A stretch of 64,000 nucleotides of DNA from Bartonella sp. CM31XJBT (GTDB lineage Bacteria > Pseudomonadota > Alphaproteobacteria > Rhizobiales > Rhizobiaceae): assembly GCF_028618555.1 (NCBI RefSeq), contig NZ_JAQITD010000001.1, positions 62,001-126,000 of the forward strand, in the 5' to 3' direction. Below the pieces are notes generated by a model. It did no database searches. It worked only from the letters and a program-made list of their open reading frames with translations, and had not been told where the DNA came from. The translations under genes and the position numbers were made by a program. Positions 43,080 through 53,145 of the stretch are shown here, piece by piece; the first letter of the stretch is position 1; every line of letters starts with the position of its first letter.

Positions 43080-43788
43080 AATGGCGTATCTTCTATTAAT
43101 TCAACATTTGCTTCAGATACATTCAATATTATCTCTGCTAAAAATTTACAAGAAACTATACCGGTAGAGCAGGCAAAATCTATAATCGCTTCCTTTAATG
43201 CGCAGAAACTACCTTTAGCTTGGTGGGTTGGACCTCATTCGTCTCATTATAAAGTTGATGAAGTTCTCTTATCTATTAGCTTAGAGCATGTTGAAACAGA
43301 GGTAGGCATGGCAGCTTTAGCGCAAAATATAGACTCACATGTTACTTCTATGCCGGATAACTTCAAAATCAAGGAAGTTGAATCACTTCAAGATTTTAGA
43401 GATTATGGAAATGTTATGGCATCAGTCTTCGAGCCTTTTGATGAAGAAGCAGTTATATTTTATGAAACAATAGGCCGTTGTTATAAATAAAGACTCTGAT
43501 GTAGAGATGTTCGTTGGTTATATAAATAACAATCCTATAGCAATATATTTTTGTATTAAAGCAGATGGAGTTGGTGGAGTGTATGATATTGTCACCAATC
43601 CAGATTTTCAGAAAAGAGGTGTCGGGTCATTCATGACAAAAATTGCTATTGAGCATTTAAAAAGAAAGAAATGTCATGTTATTGGTATGCAAGCCTCTCA
43701 CGAGGGAATTGGCATTTATAAAAAATTGGGCTTTACAAACTTTGGTGAATTTAAAATTTATTCCAATAAACACATGGTCATTGAGTGA
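43080..43788 (+). pseudogene. GNAT acetyltransferase, truncated and frameshifted
   Basis: Frame 1 (about 43083-43490) reads SSINSTFASDTFNIISAKNL...LAWWVGPHSSHYKV...FDEEAVIFYETIG; near 43470-43477 a one-base change moves the frame, which continues VINKDSDVEMFVGYINNNPIA, then the acetyl-CoA site region PDFQKRGVGSFMTKIA. The first part has no start (a stop, TAA at 43077, precedes it in frame). Together they form most of one GNAT protein. Between the prophage (42830) and this relic there is only AT-rich DNA. Confidence 0.75.
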
Positions 43789-44477
43789 TGAATTCTTTTT
43801 TGCTCATCAACTAAAAGAATTTATTATTTTCAGCAGAGCTCAAATATGATCAAGCAATCGATAAAACCAAGGACGCTTGGCCAATCCCCTTGACTACTGA
43901 TAGTGAAAAGCTAAAATCATTGACAAATATAATTGTTTTAAATGACTCACTCAAATTTTCTTATTTTCTTACTTTGTCTTAAATAAAGATATCTATCACA
44001 AATCTAAGTTGAATAAGTGTAAATTTTTTATATGATCAATAATCTACTGTTTGTTACTGATAATTATGAAGAACTCGAAAGCAAATATTTAGAACGACAG
44101 TTGCATTATAGTTTGTTAGATGGTTAGTCTGTTAGTTAATTAATAGAAAAAATTTTCGCTTTATAAAATAACCAAAGGAGCTTAAAAAAACTTTCAAAGA
44201 GCATTTAAAGGTCCTTTATGTGTATTGTTTCTTTTTTATATCACAGTTGATGATCAGAAATTTCTCACGCTAATTGTATTATTTTTACACGAAATAAACT
44301 GTTTTCACCTATTATGTAGAGTAAATTAAGTTTTTGGGATTTCTGGCACATCATTTGAAAGACAAAAGAAATTTTCCCTTGTACTTGTGCAAACAGCGTG
44401 GACATCATTTGGTAATCCTCTTGCTTGAACAAATTCTTATCCAGAATAATCTTCAACACAAAAATAAATTAACAACT

Positions 44478-44860
44478 TGATTTATAAAGATAATTTATAA
44501 TTATTCATATTGAGCAAGCGTCTCAAATATCATAGGACTATCTCATTTCAAATCTCTATACATTAAAATCACTCACAATCATCTTCTCACGCATAACAGG
44601 CAAAATTGACGTATCGATAAAATTCACTTGAAGAAAGGAATAAAAACTCTTCTTCTGAACGCTCTGAAATACCAAAGATTATCGCAACATTGGGAGCTAA
44701 AATAGTATAGGGGGGGGACCCCTTTCACCTTGAAAACGTAAAAATGGGAAGCATAATAGTTTTATACACTTCATAGAGGCTTTAGACCATTCACGAACAT
44801 TATTATAAAATGGATGTTACACACCTTGAGAGAAATCTCTTTAAAATAAACATGTGAATT
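44478..44860 (-). repeat. Degenerate intergenic repeat, copy 2 (reverse)
   Basis: Starts TTGATTTATAAAGATAATTTA, includes CTCATTTCAAATCT and CGCAACATTGGGAGC, and ends near ACGAACATTATTATAAA. These blocks recur in the same order at 49328-49705 and in reverse at 140-510. The preceding 43789-44477 holds no gene I can identify; about 43843-43935 is open (AELKYDQAIDKTKDAWPIPL) but unrecognised. Confidence 0.55.
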
Positions 44861-44899
44861 AACAATATAAGTGCATTCTATTTTACATGAGGAACATAA

Positions 44900-45445
44900 C
44901 TTTAATCAAGATAAGGTAACATAAGGTGTTGAAACCGTCATAGCGCACAATAAAATCAGGCCATTTTAAATGTTTAATGGTAACATCTGCTAAACAACAG
45001 AATAAAAATTCAATTTTGAAAAGATTAAACCATACGCTACAGGTCTATTGAAACTCCGATTGTACGATCGACTATCTTCTCGCTAAAATTTAATCACTAT
45101 AAATATAAAAACCTTAAAACCCGCTCTAAATGCGTGAAAGTTTCTAGATCTTGCTGTATTAAATATTGAAACTCCTCATGGCTACTCATCTGAAACGCCA
45201 ATAATTCCATAAAGCAGTTCCATAAAAAGGATAATGACGTTGTAATATCCGAAAAAAATTTACCACATCACCTGAAAGATCATTGATAATTCCATCAGAA
45301 AGTATCAATTTCTATTTAGAAAACCCTATCCATGCCGACAAAAAACTCTGTAAATGTTAGATATCTTCAATAATTTTGATAACGATTTTGGCTCATCCTG
45401 TTTTGCCACCAATATAAGAAACAGCAAATATAGTGGGATCAGACA
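44900..45445 (-). pseudogene. Decayed D12-class DNA adenine methyltransferase
   Basis: Reading across many frameshifts and stops on the - strand gives AVSYIGGKTG and AKIVIKIIEDI (the N-terminal SAM-binding GGK motif region), then NDLSGDVVNFFRILQRHYPF, MSSHEEFQYLIQQDLETF and THLERVLRFLYL, and VTIKHLKWPDFIVRYD followed by FNTLCYL where the catalytic DPPY should be. This is the D12 (Dam-like) family as found in phages. The gene is dead. Its orientation matches the late genes of the neighbouring prophage type. Confidence 0.7.
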
Positions 45446-45727
45446 GCTTTAATATTGGTCTTTCCCTCTATCCTTTTTTCTATCAAATCCTGATTTTACA
45501 ATTCCTTTCTCTCTCTTTTTTTATACTCAAAATTGCCTCTGAAACAGGATAGATTAATCGTAAAAAATATATAAAAGAAACAAATTATAAAATTTTTTTC
45601 TCATCCTTCTTAATACAAAATAACTGTTAAGCTACAATGCGCTAACACTTATAGTCATAAGTCCAAAACAGCATATAATGACGAAACAAATTCATAGAGT
45701 GAAGATTTTTCACTATCAATCGTTGTA

Positions 45728-46582
45728 TTAATCTTTCCATAATGCATAAAAATGATGAAGCGGCCCTCGCCCTTTCCCTACTTTTAAAGCATCTGAGGCA
45801 GTTAAAGCGCCATGCAAATAATCTTTTGCTTGTTTAACAGCGCAATCCAAAGGTTGGGTAGGTAACAGAGCTGCAATGGCAGCAGAAATGGTACACCCTG
45901 TCCCATGATCATGAGTGGTTGAAAGACGAGAGGCTTCAAGTATAACAAGGTTTTCACAATCACAATAAAGATCTGGACTAGAACAATCGTAATTTTCTGT
46001 ACTATTTCTGGTAAGCGTATTCAAATGTCCCCCTTTTAACAAAACTGCATGACACCCTAGCGCCAAAAGTCGTGGAGCGTATTGATACATAGTCTCTAAA
46101 GACCATTGCACTTCACATCCCAATAACAATGCAGCTTCAGGCAAATTTGGCGTGATCAAAGTTGACATCGGCACAAGAACATCACGCATAATTTCAATTG
46201 CATCAGACTTTAAAAGAACATCACCACTTTTTGCAACCATAACCGGATCAAAAACAATAAAACGCGCTTTATGATAAGCAAGACGTTCTGCAATAACCTG
46301 TGCAATCTGAGCATTTGCAACCATACCAATTTTAACAGCATCAACATGGATATCCTCAAAAACAGAATCAATTTGATCTGCAACAAAAGAAGCATCTAAT
46401 GCCTGAAAAGAACGCACACCCTGAGTATTTTGTGCAACAACAGCTGTAACCACACTCATACCATAAGTTTTCATAGCTGAAAAAACCTTCAAATCCGCCT
46501 GCATTCCAGCGCCACCAGAAGGATCTGTTCCCGCAATAGATAAAATCCGTGGAATAAAAAGTTTATCTTTTTGTAATTCCAT
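45728..46582 (-). CDS. thiD: Hydroxymethylpyrimidine/phosphomethylpyrimidine kinase
   Basis: 284 aa (a second ATG lies one codon upstream at 46585). Phosphorylates HMP and HMP-P for thiamine synthesis. Family motifs: ILSIAGTDPSGGAGMQADLKVF at the N-terminus, VAQNTQGVRSF, KIGMVANAQI, FDPVMVAKSGDVLL, TPNLPEAALLLG and the anion hole HDHGTGCTISAAIAALL. No TPP riboswitch is visible upstream (46586-46710). Stands alone among non-coding DNA. Confidence 0.93.
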   Translation of the reverse strand: MELQKDKLFIPRILSIAGTDPSGGAGMQADLKVFSAMKTYGMSVVTAVVAQNTQGVRSFQALDASFVADQIDSVFEDIHVDAVKIGMVANAQIAQVIAERLAYHKARFIVFDPVMVAKSGDVLLKSDAIEIMRDVLVPMSTLITPNLPEAALLLGCEVQWSLETMYQYAPRLLALGCHAVLLKGGHLNTLTRNSTENYDCSSPDLYCDCENLVILEASRLSTTHDHGTGCTISAAIAALLPTQPLDCAVKQAKDYLHGALTASDALKVGKGRGPLHHFYALWKD

Positions 46583-46710
46583 CAACCTCTTTCCTTCTGT
46601 TTTTAAATATCGGAAAATGAGTTACCGAAAAATAGATGCTTGAAAAAATATAAAGAAGATGTTTTCTCATGTGAATTATATTATATACGAAGTCTTCTTA
46701 TAGATATAAA

Positions 46711-47517
46711 ATGGAAAATGTAGTGCTTATCCTTCGTTCTATTCTTTTTACGTTCGCTTTTTATACAACAACTTTCATACAAATGATTCTTTACGCTCCC
46801 GTTTATTTTTTAATGCCCCGCAAAAAGGCATGGATTGTCCCTAAAACATGGGCGCGCGTTACTCTCTTTTTGCAAAAATACATCGCAGGCACAAGTTATG
46901 AGATTGAAGGTTTAGAAAATCTTCCCAAAGGACCCTACATCATTGCTCCAAAGCATCAATCGGCTTGGGAAACTTTCAGTCTTGTTCCCTATTTTGATGA
47001 TCCCACTCTCATTTTAAAACGTGAATTGATGTGGATTCCATTGTTTGGCTGGTATATGGCAAAAACGCAAATTATCCCCATTAACCGCACAACACCCATC
47101 AAAGCCTTAAAAATGATTATACAAAAAGCAAAAGAGAAAGTAAAACAAGGGCGCCAAATCTTGATTTTTCCCGAAGGAACACGCCGACAACCCGGTCAAG
47201 AACCAGATTATAAGTCAGGAATTGTCGCGCTCTATAATGAATTAGGACTTCAAGTTGTTCCTATTGCACATAATGCGGGTTTATATTGGCCACGCAATAA
47301 TTTTCGCCGCTATCCTGGAACAATTCGTGTCCGTATTCTTCCCCCGATAGAGGCTGGTTTAAGCAAACGTGATTTTCTAGATCAACTTGTCCAAAAAACT
47401 GAAAAAGCGTGTGATGAACTGCTTCTCTTAGCAGCTCAAGATCCTACCCCTCCTCCTATGCCACCATACGCTGTTCAGAAACTTCAAAAACTAAATCATC
47501 ATGAAACAATGCACTGA
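46711..47517 (+). CDS. plsC: 1-acyl-sn-glycerol-3-phosphate acyltransferase
   Basis: 268 aa. Makes phosphatidic acid in the inner membrane. One N-terminal membrane segment, then the catalytic motif KHQSAWET (Glu in place of the usual Asp, a variant also common in some proteobacteria), the substrate motif FPEGTRRQPG and VPIAHNAGLYWPR. No clear ribosome site precedes the ATG. Confidence 0.9.
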   Translation: MENVVLILRSILFTFAFYTTTFIQMILYAPVYFLMPRKKAWIVPKTWARVTLFLQKYIAGTSYEIEGLENLPKGPYIIAPKHQSAWETFSLVPYFDDPTLILKRELMWIPLFGWYMAKTQIIPINRTTPIKALKMIIQKAKEKVKQGRQILIFPEGTRRQPGQEPDYKSGIVALYNELGLQVVPIAHNAGLYWPRNNFRRYPGTIRVRILPPIEAGLSKRDFLDQLVQKTEKACDELLLLAAQDPTPPPMPPYAVQKLQKLNHHETMH

Positions 47518-47699
47518 TTGATAAGAATAATGCATCACTTTGTATATTGAGCGGAGTATAGGGAACAAAAATATAAGAAAGATACTTCAAACTTTCTAAT
47601 TCAAAATTATAAAACACATGTACATGATAAGAAATAATCAATGTGTAAATTTTTTTGAAAAAGAATTCTTCCTCTCTTTAAAATCATTTAAATAACATA

Positions 47700-47915
47700 C
47701 ATCTCATTGATTTATAAGGATATTTTAGCGTTATTCAACTTGAATGAGAACCCTGAATACCGTAAGATTTTCTCATTTCAAATATACTCTAGGTTGAATC
47801 AATTAGAATTATTTTCTTGCACATTACAAACGGGGATACCTCGTGTGAATAAAACGATACAAGAAAAGATTAAAATACTTTTTACGAACCGTCTCAAATA
47901 CCAAGGGCTGTCCTA
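47700..47915 (-). repeat. Degenerate intergenic repeat, copy 3 (reverse)
   Basis: Near-identical over about 80 bp to the reverse complement of 51030-51110 (TTATTCAACTTGAAT, AGAACCCTGAATACCGTAAG). A 69-codon frame across it looks accidental. The rest of 47518-48210 shows no gene. Confidence 0.65.
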
Positions 47916-48210
47916 ATAGGAAAGCAAGAAAAATGTATGATTATGCAGATTCGTTCCTTCCTAAGAAACATCAATCCCCCAAGAATCTGAAATCTTGTAC
48001 AATCTTCATTATTTAAAAAGTATTTCTTGAGATACTTAAGTCATCAAACCAAATTCAAGGGGAAAATAAAAATGAGTGTTGTTTTTTATCCCACATACAC
48101 AACGGATACAGCAATTAACCATCTTTCCTCCTTATCCTAGACTTAAAAGCTTTGTGTGCTACATTAAAACAATTCTAAATAACGAATAAGAGGGAACTAG
48201 ATTTAAATTA

Positions 48211-49308
48211 ATGCAACGTCTCTTCTATAATTTATTTTTTTCTGTGATTTTGAGTTTATCCAGCGCTGTTGCTCTAGCGCAGCCTTTTATTTCTGTTGAT
48301 GTTACAACGAGGCGTATCTTAAAACATAATCAAGCTTTTGAGCGTTGGTATCCTGCTTCCTTGACAAAATTAATGACCGCTTATGTTATTTTTCGTGCCA
48401 TGAGCCGAGGGGAAGTTTCACCAAACAAACATATCACCATCAGCGAATACGCCGCAAAAGCTCCCTCATATCGTTCAGGCTATAAAGCTGGTTCTGTACT
48501 CACACTTGATACAGCCTTAAGTATTACCATGGTTAAATCTACCAATGATTTAGCCATTGCCATGAGTGAAGCTATTGCGGGTTCACAGAAAGATTTTGTA
48601 CGTAAAATGAATAGCGAAGCTAAACGTTTAGGCATGTTTGGCACCCATTTTGCGAACGCAAGTGGTTTACCAGATCCTCAAAACTACTCCACGGCACGCG
48701 ATATTGCTCTTTTAGCCGTTCAAATACGTCGAGAATTTCCACAATATGCTCATTATTTTTCTATTCCAGCCATTGATTTTGGTAATAATCGAAAAATCCA
48801 ACATAACTCAAACAACCTCATTGGCCGTTTTTATGGGATAGACGGTATGAAAACAGGCTTTATTTGTGCCTCTGGTTTTAATCTTGTTGCCTCAGCCACC
48901 CGCAATAAACGTACAATTATTGCTGTCATTCTAGGTGCTAACAACATAAGTGAAAGAGAAGAAAAAGCTGCACAACTTCTTGAAACAGGATTTTTGCACC
49001 AAGGAAACCCCCAATTAACACTAGCAACATTAAAACCTTATGGGAGCAACATAACACAAGCCAACAATATGAGACAACAAACATGCACACCTGAAGCCAT
49101 AAAAATGCATGCAAATTCATATGATGATCAAGGAAATATTATTCTCACCTCACCTTTTATCACTGCTCCACCTTCTTTTTCTCATCCTTTATTAGTACAT
49201 CTCATTCGTACGCCACAAACACCTAAAATGACAGTAAAACCACTAAGAAAACCCTATATTCCGTATAAAAGGCACGCAAACCATTCTATAAAAAGTCATA
49301 AATCATAA
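48211..49308 (+). CDS. D-alanyl-D-alanine carboxypeptidase (low-mass PBP)
   Basis: 365 aa. Signal peptide (LFFSVILSLSSAVALAQ), then the S11 family motifs ASLTKLMTAY (catalytic Ser-x-x-Lys), STNDLA (SxN) and GMKTGFI (KTG). Trims peptidoglycan pentapeptides in the periplasm. The part after residue 255 is not a typical PBP5 C-domain; it is Thr/Pro/Lys-rich and ends basic (KPLRKPYIPYKRHANHSIKSHKS). Confidence 0.9.
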   Translation: MQRLFYNLFFSVILSLSSAVALAQPFISVDVTTRRILKHNQAFERWYPASLTKLMTAYVIFRAMSRGEVSPNKHITISEYAAKAPSYRSGYKAGSVLTLDTALSITMVKSTNDLAIAMSEAIAGSQKDFVRKMNSEAKRLGMFGTHFANASGLPDPQNYSTARDIALLAVQIRREFPQYAHYFSIPAIDFGNNRKIQHNSNNLIGRFYGIDGMKTGFICASGFNLVASATRNKRTIIAVILGANNISEREEKAAQLLETGFLHQGNPQLTLATLKPYGSNITQANNMRQQTCTPEAIKMHANSYDDQGNIILTSPFITAPPSFSHPLLVHLIRTPQTPKMTVKPLRKPYIPYKRHANHSIKSHKS

Positions 49309-49327
49309 TCTAAAATTAATTATAATA

Positions 49328-49705
49328 CTTTGATTTATAATGATAATTAATTATTTTGTACCTTATGTCAGAACCACAAGTATTGTGAGATTCTCTCATT
49401 TCAGATCTGTATTTGTTGAAGCAATAAAAACCAGTTTCTTGCCACCACAAGGTGGATAAACATGTAGATAAAATAATTAAAACAAAGAATAAAAATTCTT
49501 CCTATAAGTCCTTTCAAGAACCAAGAATTATCGTAACATTGACGCTAAAAAGTGTATGATATACCCACGTGCACCTACCTTTATAAGCGTAAAGATAGTG
49601 GTACAATGGATTTCATGGGGGATTAACCATTATATCCCTCACGGACACCATTATAAATTGGTTAGACATAGTGAGATATATTTTTTAAAAACAAAACTAT
49701 GATTG
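49328..49705 (-). repeat. Degenerate intergenic repeat, copy 4 (reverse)
   Basis: Same block order as 44478-44860: TTGATTTATAATGATAATTAA, CTCATTTCAGATCTGTAT, AAGAATAAAAATTCTTC, ATCGTAACATTGACGCTAAAA and a final CACCATTATAAATTGG. It fills nearly all of the gap before the COG0523 gene. Confidence 0.55.
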
Positions 49706-49714
49706 ATGATTAAC

Positions 49715-50776
49715 ATGAAAATAAAGCGCATCCCCCTCACGCTTATTACAGGTTTTTTAGGCTCTGGCAAAACAACTTTGCTCAACCGTATGCTACAAGA
49801 CCCTCTTTTAACAGAATGTGCTGTTATCATCAATGAATTCGGCGAAATCAGTATTGACCACCTTCTGGTTGAAAAAACGACAGAAGGAATTATTGAGCTT
49901 GCCAATGGCTGCTTATGCTGCAATTTACGCAGTGATCTCATCGACACATTAATTGATTTAATAAATCGCGTTCAGACAGGACAGATCAAACAACTCCATC
50001 ATATTATCATTGAAACCACAGGGATAGCTGATCCCACCCCTATTTTACAAATACTTTTAAGCCACCCGTTGTTTATTCAAACATTGTCCATAAATGCTGT
50101 TCTTGCAACATTTGATACATTAAGCCCGCTTTCCATATGTGAGCGCTATCCTGAAATATATAAACAATTAATATTTGCTGATAAAATCATTCTCACCAAA
50201 ACAGATCTTAGAGACCCACAAACGCTTTCAGATACACTCCTTAGCACACTTAAAACAATGAATCCTACAGCACAAATCATTGACGCCCATTCTGAAGATT
50301 TCTGTTCAAATCTATTAATAAATAACACATTATGGGCTGAAAAAGTAGAAAATACAAAACTTAAACAAAATCTTACGACTACCCCGCATGATCATACCCC
50401 CCATAAAACCATTCGTACCTTTTCACTAAACTGTGAGGGTCCTGTTGATTACGCCACAATTGAAGCCTTTTTAGATCTCCTACAAGAGCGTTATGGTACA
50501 AAATTATTACGTATTAAAGCAATTATCGCATTGCGTGATGACCCTTATCGCCCACTCGTATTACATGGCGTACAAACATTTTTTCACCCTCCCATAAGAT
50601 TGCCAGCATGGCCAAAAGGAATAAAACAAACACGTTTCGTCATCATTGCTGATGGTGTTGAAAAAGAAGCTATACAAAAACTCCTCAATGCTTTTTTTAA
50701 TAAACCAGCAATAGATACTGCAGACAAAACAGCTCTCTTAGAAAATCCTCTGGTCATTCCAGGAATAAAATTTTAA
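49715..50776 (+). CDS. COG0523 (CobW-type) GTPase / metallochaperone
   Basis: 353 aa. N-terminal G domain with Walker A GFLGSGKTT, the metal-binding CLCC motif in LANGCLCCNLRSDL, a Mg-binding ETTGIADP and the base-specificity motif LTKTD. C-terminal CobW_C domain (IRTFSLNCEGPVDYATIEAFLDLL; HPPIRLPAWP). A short His stretch (TPHDHTPHK) lies between domains. Probably inserts or delivers a metal (zinc or cobalt). ATG 49703 is an alternative start. Confidence 0.9.
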   Translation: MKIKRIPLTLITGFLGSGKTTLLNRMLQDPLLTECAVIINEFGEISIDHLLVEKTTEGIIELANGCLCCNLRSDLIDTLIDLINRVQTGQIKQLHHIIIETTGIADPTPILQILLSHPLFIQTLSINAVLATFDTLSPLSICERYPEIYKQLIFADKIILTKTDLRDPQTLSDTLLSTLKTMNPTAQIIDAHSEDFCSNLLINNTLWAEKVENTKLKQNLTTTPHDHTPHKTIRTFSLNCEGPVDYATIEAFLDLLQERYGTKLLRIKAIIALRDDPYRPLVLHGVQTFFHPPIRLPAWPKGIKQTRFVIIADGVEKEAIQKLLNAFFNKPAIDTADKTALLENPLVIPGIKF

Positions 50777-50809
50777 TTTTTTCTCCTCTTCAATGATATA
50801 GCATTAAAT

Positions 50810-51110
50810 TCATTGACACCACCATCTTTATGTTTTTAAAGGAGCAAACCGGCACATCATTACACACTTTGCTAATTCCCAATGTTGAAATAGCTTTTGG
50901 CACTTGAAACGGTTTGTAAAAAGCATTTTAGTCTTTCTTGTACAATTTCACCCACGCAGCAATCCTCGCTTGTAATGTGCAAGCAAATGGTTTTAATTTA
51001 TTCAACATGCAACAGCTTTGAAATGTGGAATCTTACGGTATTCAGGGTTCTAATTCAAGTTGAATAACACTAAATTATCTTTATAATCAATATGTTATAA
51101 ATTTATAAAA
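50810..51110 (+). repeat. Degenerate intergenic repeat, copy 5
   Basis: Forward copy: CCCAATGTTG, AAAAAGCATTTTAGTCTTTC, then CTTACGGTATTCAGGG and AAGTTGAATAACAC, mirrored at 47700-47780. AT-rich, no gene. Confidence 0.6.
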
Positions 51111-51204
51111 AACTTTCATAAATATTTCTATTCAAGTTTATTAACATAATGGAATAAAAAATAAGAAAATACACATTTTTAACAATGCTTTCTGCACAAT
51201 AATG

Positions 51205-51300
51205 CCTCTCATAAAATTATTCGTACCTTTTCACTGAGCGGCAAAATCCCCATAGACTACCACAATTGAAACTTTTTAGCTCTCTTACAAAATCACATGC
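51205..51300 (+). pseudogene. Eroded fragment of the COG0523 gene
   Basis: About 95 bp matches 50394-50495 of the COG0523 gene in the same orientation (ATTCGTACCTTTTCACT identical) with many changes. It is the trace of a downstream tandem duplicate. Confidence 0.6.
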
Positions 51301-51339
51301 CGGAAAATGACTATCTATTAAAACACTCCAGCGCTAACA

Positions 51340-51790
51340 TATTACCCTTATCTGTAAAATCGTCGCCCTCACACAAAATAGAATACCATTGTATCACGAA
51401 TTCACGCACTCGTTTAAAAACACCGTCTCTCAATACGCATTATTCCTATTTCAAGACGCTACCCATAAATAATATAATACAAAATTCTCCATGAAATGTA
51501 TAAGGCCCATTCTCCATCTTTACTCTATAAATATGTAAACTGATCGCCTCATACTTTTGCCAGTTAAAAATGTTTTGAAAAAACTTGGCACTTTAGAGTA
51601 CTCATGAGAACTATCTGTACTCCTTTCTTTAAAAATTTTATTCACATGCCAATCCAATTTTATGGCGTGCAAAAAATGGTTTCGATTGATTCACCATAAA
51701 CAAATTTTAAGATAAAAGGATCTTATGATATTTAGTCCCTAATTCAAACTGAAGAATTATAAACTATCATTATAAATCAAATTGTTATGA
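51340..51790 (+). repeat. Degenerate intergenic repeat, copy 6
   Basis: Blocks AAAATAGAA, GAATTCACGC, TTTAAAAA near the start and GATTGATTCA, ATTCAAACTGAAG, ATTATAAATCAAATTG near the end match the other copies. The following 51791-52355 is AT-rich without a recognisable gene. Confidence 0.5.
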
Positions 51791-52355
51791 TAAAAATTTT
51801 CAATATCCATCAATCTGTAAACAGATTGTTTTCTCTCTAAATGCGCTTCATCTGCAAACCACTTCATGTGATTCATTTCACAGACAGATTGGCCAAATTC
51901 TTGGTTCTAAAATATTCTGCTCAACTCTATATTTATTCAAGCTAATTGAAATCAAAATCCCTGTTAAGAAAAAAACCAAAATCAGACAGAGGCAATATCG
52001 CATTTTAAAATATGTGAATGTATCTTATATAACAGCACGACAAGACAATATTTTACAGCATAAAAGAATAAAACTCTTTGAAAGAAATAAAAAGAGAGGT
52101 GCATTTTATGTTAACTTACTCTTCACTAAAAACGAAGATTGACACCAGTGCCGATGTGCAAACAATCCAACTTCTTTGAGAAAATTCCTCTTGGCTTCCC
52201 ACCTCATCTGATTTACTTACATAAGGCTCTATGAAAAAACTCTGCGCTTTAAAATATTGACTACTCACTTAAACACCTTATGTGCAAAGTTTTTGCATAT
52301 CCTGTATCGCCATTATTAAGTGATAGTGTTACAGTGCAATAGAATACAATAACAC

Positions 52356-53105
52356 TCACGGCATTCGAGAAACTGAAGTTTTATCAATATCGCGATTAAA
52401 AACGTAACGTTTTCCATAAACCTCAACAGTTGGAGGTTGACGATTTTTTTCAAAAAAATCATAACCTTTCTTAAGCATAACCCAGAATTGATAATGAGGA
52501 TCCTTGCTATGACGTGACATATTATCCTCGGTCATGCGGAAAGGAAAAGCCTGTAACTGAAACTCTCTTTGTCCTCCTTTAAAAGCATCCCGTGCAAACG
52601 CATAAATCTGAGCCATGTTCTTATCACTCATAGAATAACAACCTGCGGAAAAGCAAGAACCATGCACCATAAGATTGCTTCCTGTGCGACCATTTTCTTG
52701 ATCATAAAGGTTAGGAAATCCTATATTAAAAGAAAGATAATATTTTGAATAAGGATTCATTTGGTTTGCGCTAATAGTATAAAAACCCTCTGGTGTCTGA
52801 AGATCCCCTTCTTTATATTTAGGTCCAAGCTTACCAGACCATTTGCAAATACCATAGCGAGCAACCAAGATAAAAGGTCCTGAACGAGATTGTTTCCAAA
52901 CTTCAGCAAGATTTTCTTCCTTGAAAAATCGCATTACAATTGGTGCATAAGGATCAATATCGTACAAAGCCATTCTATTCTGGATTTCTTGCGGCAACGG
53001 CTGCTCAACCTTAGCACGAATAGAAGCTGGTAATCTTCCTTCACATGCTGTCAATATTCCCATTACAAACAACATGCACACAGCGAGGAATCTGCTAAAT
53101 GTCAT
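52356..53105 (-). CDS. L,D-transpeptidase family lipoprotein (YafK-like)
   Basis: 249 aa. Signal with lipobox (CMLFVMGILTAC, Cys near residue 20), then a YkuD domain with the active site HGSCFSAGCYSMSD (His and Cys). The DLQTPEGFYTISANQMNPYSKYYLSFNIGFPN stretch is typical of the YafK subgroup, which acts on peptidoglycan cross-links or attached lipoprotein. The frame opens at 53135; ATG 53105 gives the lipoprotein signal. Last gene of the leftward unit xerD-accA-this gene. Confidence 0.87.
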   Translation of the reverse strand: MTFSRFLAVCMLFVMGILTACEGRLPASIRAKVEQPLPQEIQNRMALYDIDPYAPIVMRFFKEENLAEVWKQSRSGPFILVARYGICKWSGKLGPKYKEGDLQTPEGFYTISANQMNPYSKYYLSFNIGFPNLYDQENGRTGSNLMVHGSCFSAGCYSMSDKNMAQIYAFARDAFKGGQREFQLQAFPFRMTEDNMSRHSKDPHYQFWVMLKKGYDFFEKNRQPPTVEVYGKRYVFNRDIDKTSVSRMP

Positions 53106-53145
53106 CGAATAAAACTCCAATCCAACACCCCTCACAAAAAATAAC

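Noticed and set aside
44265-44459. 64-codon - strand frame
   Set aside because: Adjacent to repeat DNA, no domain, no ribosome site; could be a relic but nothing supports it.
46586-46710. TPP riboswitch upstream of thiD
   Set aside because: The conserved CTGAGA and ACCTGA(T)CTGG elements are not present.
47707-47916. 69-codon + strand frame
   Set aside because: Runs through a dispersed repeat whose other copies are not open in this frame.
51297-51494. 65-codon + strand frame
   Set aside because: Begins in an eroded COG0523 fragment and continues into repeat DNA; chance frame.
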